From Maratus speciosus (taxonomy: Eukaryota; Arthropoda; Arachnida; Araneae; Salticidae), in the NCBI GenBank assembly GCA_963932465.1, contig OZ010792.1:284129836-284193835 (forward strand): a stretch of 64,000 nt of DNA, written 5' to 3'. Under the pieces are notes generated by a model. That model was not told the DNA's origin and ran no database searches. It saw only the letters and a list, made by a program, of their open reading frames with translations. Every line of letters begins with the position of its first letter. The first letter of the stretch is position 1. Both the position numbers and the translations under genes were made by a program. Positions 59,078-64,000 of the stretch are shown here, one piece after another.

Positions 59078-60430
59078 ATTAAAATAAATCCGATTTCAAT
59101 CTTTTAGCGTATATAATATAGTAAATTTTGTCCGCTTTTCAAAAAAGTTTATTCGGAATTCGTACAGCGATTTTTGAATTTTTCGCAAATATTTGTATGC
59201 GATTTTTAGCGTTATTTCGTGTTTCGCAGTGGTTATTTTTTATATTGATAAAAGGAATTCGGTTTAAAATTTTTAGCATTATACAGTAAATTTTGTCCTC
59301 CGAAATTTTTAAATTTTTAATTCGATTTTTAATGCGAGTTTTTGCGATTTTTCGCAACGAGTTTTGACACTCGTGAAATAATTCCGGTTAAAATGTTTTA
59401 GAGCACTTGTAATAATTTTTGGCCTTTTTGTGACTTTTAGAATCTTTAGTGCTTTTTAATGCAATTTTAAGCGGTTTTTTGCGTTCCGCAGTGACTTTTT
59501 TACATTGGTAAAAGGAATTCAGTTTTAAATTTTTATCCTAATGTAGTAAATTTTGTTCACTTTGAACGATTTTTATTGCGATTTTTTTGCATTCCGTTGA
59601 GTTTTTTTGACATTCGTGAAAATATTCCGGTTAATGTTTTAGTCCACTATAGTGAATTGTGTTCCCAGCGATTTTTGAATTTTTAATGCTCTTTTTTGCA
59701 TTTTTTTTTTTTTCGTATTCCGTAGCGATTTTTTGGCATTCATAATATTTTTTCGGTTTCGAACTTTCAGCTTAATAATATAGCAAATTTTCTCTTCCGC
59801 GATTTCTGAAAAAAAAATTCCCCGTTTCAACACGATTTTTAGCGTTTTTACGCGTTCCGTACCTTTTTTTACATATAAAGAAATTCATTTCAAACTTGTA
59901 ACACACTGTTGTAATTTTTTCTCTCTGCGATTTTTGATTTTTTTATCGATTTTTAATGCGATGTTTAGCGTTCCGCTGCTATCTTTTGACATTCGTAAAA
60001 GGAATTGCGTGTCAAACTTTTAGCTCAATATAATAAATTTTGTTATATTTTCAATAAAGTTTATTCGAAATTCGTACAGCGCTTTTTGAATTTTTTACTA
60101 ATTTTTATGCATTGTTTAAAGATTTATCGCATTCCGGCGGTGATTTTTCTACATTCCTAAAAGGAATCCTGTTTTAATCTTTTAGCTCATAATAACAAAG
60201 TTTTGCCATCTGCGATTTTTAGAGTTTTCTCACGATTCGCTACAGTTTTTCCAAATTAGTAAAAGGAATCCGGTTATCTTCTAGCCCAAAATAGTAAATT
60301 TTGTTTTCTTTTCATTTAAATTTATTTGGAATTCGTGCAGCTTTTTCTTTAATTTTTCGCGATTTTTTCAGTTTTTTCGTGTTTTGTACTATTTTTTGAT
60401 GGACCGGACGGCGTCGGGCATGTCAGCTAG
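58841..60430 (+). mobile_element. Non-autonomous Helitron, copy E, with ~125-bp array
   Basis: It starts TCTATAATAATAAGGAAAGA directly at the end of copy D and finishes GGCGTCGGGCATGTCAGCTAG before T, giving TC and CTAG termini. GTTTGTCTGTCTGTCGGCC follows the start, as in many animal Helitron-like repeats. The interior is a degenerate tandem array. Its only plus-strand frame, 58777-58983, spans the D/E junction and is not a gene. Confidence 0.72.
59080..60390 (+). repeat. ~125-bp degenerate tandem array, about 10-11 units
   Basis: Each unit has CATTCGTAAAAGGAATTCGG, a TTTTAGC...ATAGTAAATTTTGTTC block, and runs like GCGATTTTTGAATTTTTAAT and GCGTTCCGCAGCGATTTTTT. Anchors fall near 59085, 59252, 59375, 59510, 59617, 59740, 59878, 59996, 60157 and 60260. 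A T run of about 28 bases sits at 59047-59073. Divergence is high. Confidence 0.85.
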
Positions 60431-61438
60431 TTAGTGTACAAATGCATAATATAAGTACTACAGTGTTGCGCACGAAAAAGCGGCACTGCTGTGTTTGCCA
60501 TGAATGCGCATGTACAGATAGATACTTTTATATGAACATCGAAAAGTTTGAAAATATCACGAAAATCGAATCAAACGTGAGTCCGAAACGATACGGAAAG
60601 TTTATGCCTGGCCCGGGTTTACAGAAAAAATTTAGACCCAGTCCCTACTCAGCCTGATATTAATGAAAGAAAATGGACCTGAGAAAGGGTTTCTTGCTCG
60701 GCCTGAATAAGAACGACTGAATATGTACTGTTTATTGTTACCAGATCCAGGTGAATCGTCATTTACTATACAGAGAGACCACTTGATAGGTTTGGGCTAT
60801 TTTAATAAATATGAGTTTTATGCATGATTTAGAGACAAAGAATTTCTCCCTTTATATTCTATGCTTTGGAGACACTGGTGATTCTTCCTGGCTTCTAGTT
60901 TCATCATTTGCAACAAAACTTAAATCCTCTGCCCCCTCCCTCCCGAGTTCTTTAAAGCTCGTAAATTGGAGTCACTTTCTTTGTAGGTTTCGGGAAACGA
61001 CGAACCATCTTATCTGTGCTCTAATCAGATCATATCGGACACCATTTGTTGTCCGTTAAAAATGTGAATTTATTGCCCTATGTATATGACGCCGAATCAG
61101 AAAAAGAAATTCTTCCCAGAAAGTGCCCCCATACCCAGCAGTGTCTAAAGAAGGGAAAAAACCCACCATGGAGAGTGCTTAGTTATTCCCCATACGCCAC
61201 GCTAAAATTTTCCAGTTTTTTACTTGTATACAAAGAATAAAAGTAAACAGCGAATTTAGAGAAAGAACAATTATCCATCGAAAACATTATACGCTAAAAA
61301 CTTTTGTAAATTATATGAAATTCCAAAATCTGAGTTTTTTCTATGTCAGTTGGCGTAAAAAAATATAGCCCATCTGAAAAATTATTGGAGGGGCCCGAGC
61401 CCCACGGACCCATATAACTCTACGCCTATGACTGAGAG

Positions 61439-61876
61439 CGTGATCTAGGGACGTTTAACATGTATGCAATCCAAAGAGTTCTCGATTATTCCTGTTTTCA
61501 TTTATGAGTAATACTATTAATTTCAAGAGATTTCTCAACTTTTATTTAATATTTATTGAGGAAATCCTTACGTGAAAATCTGAAAGAATAAAAATATTAA
61601 CTGTCTAGATTGCTGCTGCTGCCATCTGTTGAACCAAATTTGATGAAGTTGAATAAAAAAATCTTTAACAGTAAAAATGTTTAAAAAATATGCTAGATTA
61701 AATGTTATTAAATGATACTGAAATACTCGAGAAAAATGTGTACACTGACTCTGAAGTACTAAAATACTTCAGTTTTACTCAGTAATAGGCACAATATTTC
61801 TCCATCATTTATTTACTTTAGAGTTAAAATTCCAGATCTTGAGCTAGTTTTTTTTTTTTTTTTGGGGGGGGGGGGG
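61439..61876. other. Intron sequence
   Basis: No gene is seen. It ends with a T run and an adjoining G run (about 61850-61876). Confidence 0.4.
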
Positions 61877-62350
61877 CATTAATTTCATTAGAGTTAAGTA
61901 TTCTTATATATAAAAAAATGAAGAATAATAAAATTTAATGACAAAATTAATTATTATCCCCCCCCTCTCAAAATACCTTTTATTATTATTAATTTTATAT
62001 CACATTAAATCAAAATTGACGTTTCTAAATTCATTAGATTTTGCCTATCAGAAAATTTATTAAAATAAACGTCAAAAGCCTGTGTTCTTAGATTTTAAAC
62101 AGTTTTTATTGCATTAATTTCGTTACCTTAAAAAATATTTTTTAGAATTCTCTTCATTTTTTTAAAGTAAAATTATGAATAAGAAAATGCAAAGACAAAA
62201 TTAATTACTAATCCATCCCCACCCCAATATCTCATTTTTTATAATATTATTCATAATTTTAGTTCACGTTAAATCAGAATTGACGTTCCAAAATTCACTA
62301 GATTTTGTCTACCAGATGGTTTTTTAAATAAACGTCTTAAGCTCTTAAGC
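61877..62350 (+). repeat. ~238-bp diverged tandem duplication
   Basis: GCATTAATTTC, GACAAAATTAATTA, ATTGACGTT, AATTCA-TAGATTTTG and AAATAAACGTC occur in the same order starting at 61877 and again at 62113. Many substitutions separate the two units. Confidence 0.8.
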
Positions 62351-62630
62351 GATAGTCTTCAAATGACTAATTAGTGAATTAACAAAAAATTTCTGCCTGA
62401 TAAGTGATTTTTAATTATTTAAAAATTAATTATTTCGCAAAAAAAGTGTATATATATGTTGTTTGTTATGATTCGCAAATTATTAAAATGCAATAAAAGT
62501 TCAGCGATAATGAAAAATTCTTCTATATTTTTGGTTAATAAAGACTTAAAATAATTTTTTATACTTCATTATCCCTTGATTAGTTTTCAGCTTTACAAAT
62601 CTTACTGAAGTATGAGATGATTTTTATAAA

Positions 62631-62844
62631 AGTAATGCAATTCATTTAAAACACTAGTAATAATTTTAATCTAGGTTCTATATTTTATTATTTTTTGTTA
62701 ATAAAATTCTAGATTTAAACTTCAGCATTGAAAAGCTAGTAATGCAATTCATTTAAAACACTTGTAATAATTTTAATCTAGGTTCTATATTTTATTATTT
62801 TTTGTTAATAAAATTCTAGATTTAAACTTCAGCATTGAAAAGCT
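62631..62844 (+). repeat. 107-bp tandem duplication, near identical
   Basis: The unit AGTAATGCAATTCATTTAAA followed by ACACTAGTAATAATTTTAATC and ending CAGCATTGAAAAGCT occurs at 62631 and 62738 with about one difference. A partial third copy of its start lies near 62870-62905. Confidence 0.93.
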
Positions 62845-62989
62845 TACAAAATCAAATGAATGATTTTTATAAAAGTAATGCAATTAATGCAACTCATTTA
62901 AAATATTTCTTATAAATAATGCACTGAGGTGCAATATATTGCATTTACAAAATAAATCTATATATATATGCTTAAAAAAAAATGCTGAC

Positions 62990-63066
62990 TGCTTCAAAGA
63001 GGACAGACCTCGCGACCTATGCATTGCGAGGCGCGCACTTAACCGACTGAGCTACGGAAGGATCGT
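62990..63066 (-). tRNA. tRNA-like pseudogene or SINE head
   Basis: On the minus strand it reads GATCCTTCCGTAGCTCAGTC then GGTTAAGTGCGCGCCTCGCA. The A box TAGCTCAGTCGG is perfect and the T-arm-like GCGAGGTCTGTCCTC can pair (GAGG with CCTC), but the B box is off consensus. The acceptor strands pair poorly and the anticodon stem is not convincing. I regard it as a tRNA-derived relic, not a functional tRNA. Confidence 0.5.
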
Positions 63067-64000
63067 AAACTTTGCACTAAACGTTGATCAGAAGAAATTA
63101 AGCGCGTGAATACACTAGACGCAACTTCGGTGAAATTCCCATAAATGGTGGAAAAATATAGTCCGATTTTTCATGCTTATTATAAAACGAATAAGAGTCT
63201 TCCTGGAAACACACATGGTCTTATTCGGTTCACCTAAAATAGATTTATATTATATATTAATTTTAATAAGATCATTTTCGGAGGGAAAAAAAAGTGAATT
63301 AAAAATAAAATTAGAGTTTTCCCAGAAAAAAGAAAAGTGTTATTCACCTCGTCTTAATCAGATTTATATTATCTATCAATTTAAAAAAAATCGTTAGAAC
63401 TGTTTTCGAGATTTTAAAATTAGGAACTTCTTACATACCTTACGAACGCTTTCGCTTTAAAAATGGCTATTTAGATCTCAAAATATACTGCACGTAGAAA
63501 TGTAAAAATTTCAGTATACGATTAGACTGCAGATATAAGACTGTTCTAGAAAAATCAGAACAATAGGACTTATATCTGCGGAGATATTAAAAGGCGGCTT
63601 TTCGCGTTTTCTTTGATGTCGAGTTAGCCGTATATATGAGTTCCGCCTTCTACGATACAATTTTAGGCTTAAGGCTGCGTCACTCGCAATACTACCGTCT
63701 TCCATGATGTCATTTTTGTTGCCCAAGTTAACTTTTAGGAAGTAAAATTGTACCCTAAATGTTTTATTTTATAACTCATTAATTGTAAAAGATACAAAAA
63801 AGTTTAAAAATAAAACTACATTTAAAAAAATTAATTATATTGAATTTTAACAGAATGTCAGTGGTTAATAACATTTTGTGAAAAAAAATAAACCCCAGAA
63901 TACTACACTTTATTTGAAGATTCTTATTTTATTTTTAATGAAAATACAGTATTTATATTTCTTGTATATAGAGCTGTGCAAAGTGATGTCACGAACAGGT
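63067..64000. other. Non-coding stretch to window end
   Basis: No exon of the TTC17-like gene and no bounded element is recognised. The frames at 63173-63397 and 63511-63726 show no domain. Confidence 0.4.

Larger units (their letters stand above)
55797..61430. mobile_element. 5.6-kb hAT element containing two Helitrons
   Basis: The left end CATAGGCGTAGAGTTTCAAA and the reversed right end CATAGGCGTAGAGTTATATG share 15 terminal bases, and ATTATTGGAGGG lies just inside both. A perfect 8-bp duplication ACTGAGAG flanks it (55789-55796 and 61431-61438). The pre-insertion sequence is independently known from the adjacent 89-base duplicate. Without its internal insertions it is about 1.1-1.5 kb. 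The frames at 60442-60657, 60811-61059 and 61046-61240 show no hAT transposase motif. Confidence 0.9.

Noticed and set aside
60442..61240. Three open frames near the right end of the 5.6-kb hAT, one with closely spaced cysteines
   Set aside because: No zinc-finger spacing or hAT transposase motif could be confirmed, and the frames are short and in different registers.
62990..63066. Functional tRNA gene
   Set aside because: The A box is good, but the acceptor stem and anticodon arm do not pair well and the B box is off consensus. Kept only as a tRNA-like relic.

Overview
This is a 64 kb piece of a large, A+T-rich animal genome, almost all of it intron. The only host gene I can support is on the + strand. 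Four small coding exons (11450-11564, 24338-24454, 36728-36837, 49866-50013) have good splice sites and compatible phases, and together encode 163 codons resembling the C-terminal TPR region of TTC17 (tetratricopeptide repeat protein 17). The introns between them are 12.8, 12.3 and 13.0 kb, and neither the first nor the last exon of the gene is recognised here. The transposon mix (full-length RTE LINE of the 'craniofacial development protein 2-like' type, Tigger/pogo, hAT, TTAA-type MITEs, Helitrons, tRNA-derived SINE pieces) and the intron size suggest an arthropod, perhaps a chelicerate such as a spider. That placement is inference, not proof.

Layout. 1-11.4 kb: ends of two hAT copies, a palindromic MITE, a pogo-like element with an internally deleted transposase that was split by a hAT, a composite hAT carrying a 31-bp minisatellite, and a Helitron carrying two MITEs. 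11.4-24.3 kb: exon A, then a pogo-like element with long inverted arms (each holding a tRNA-like stretch) that swallowed a full-length RTE LINE, then a Tigger with a broken transposase, then a hAT containing a smaller hAT MITE. 24.3-36.7 kb: exon B, a second inverted copy of the minisatellite hAT, a foldback MITE, and a second copy of the Helitron containing a hAT MITE and a pogo MITE that holds a third minisatellite piece. 36.7-49.9 kb: exon C, a 1.95 kb foldback element, a tandem duplication, a SINE, a LINE tail and a third Helitron. 49.9-64 kb: exon D, inverted-repeat MITEs, a 1.1 kb near-perfect palindrome, and a 5.6 kb hAT that contains two head-to-tail Helitrons, each with its own internal tandem array.

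Most element boundaries were set by pairing terminal inverted repeats with target-site duplications read directly from the sequence (8 bp for hAT, TA for pogo/Tigger, TTAA for piggyBac-like, A/T for Helitron, 10 bp for the RTE). The insertions therefore give a readable order of events. No intact transposase, reverse transcriptase or Rep/helicase gene is present; the RTE is closest, with one frameshift and one stop codon. I found no CRISPR, operon, bacterial or viral gene.
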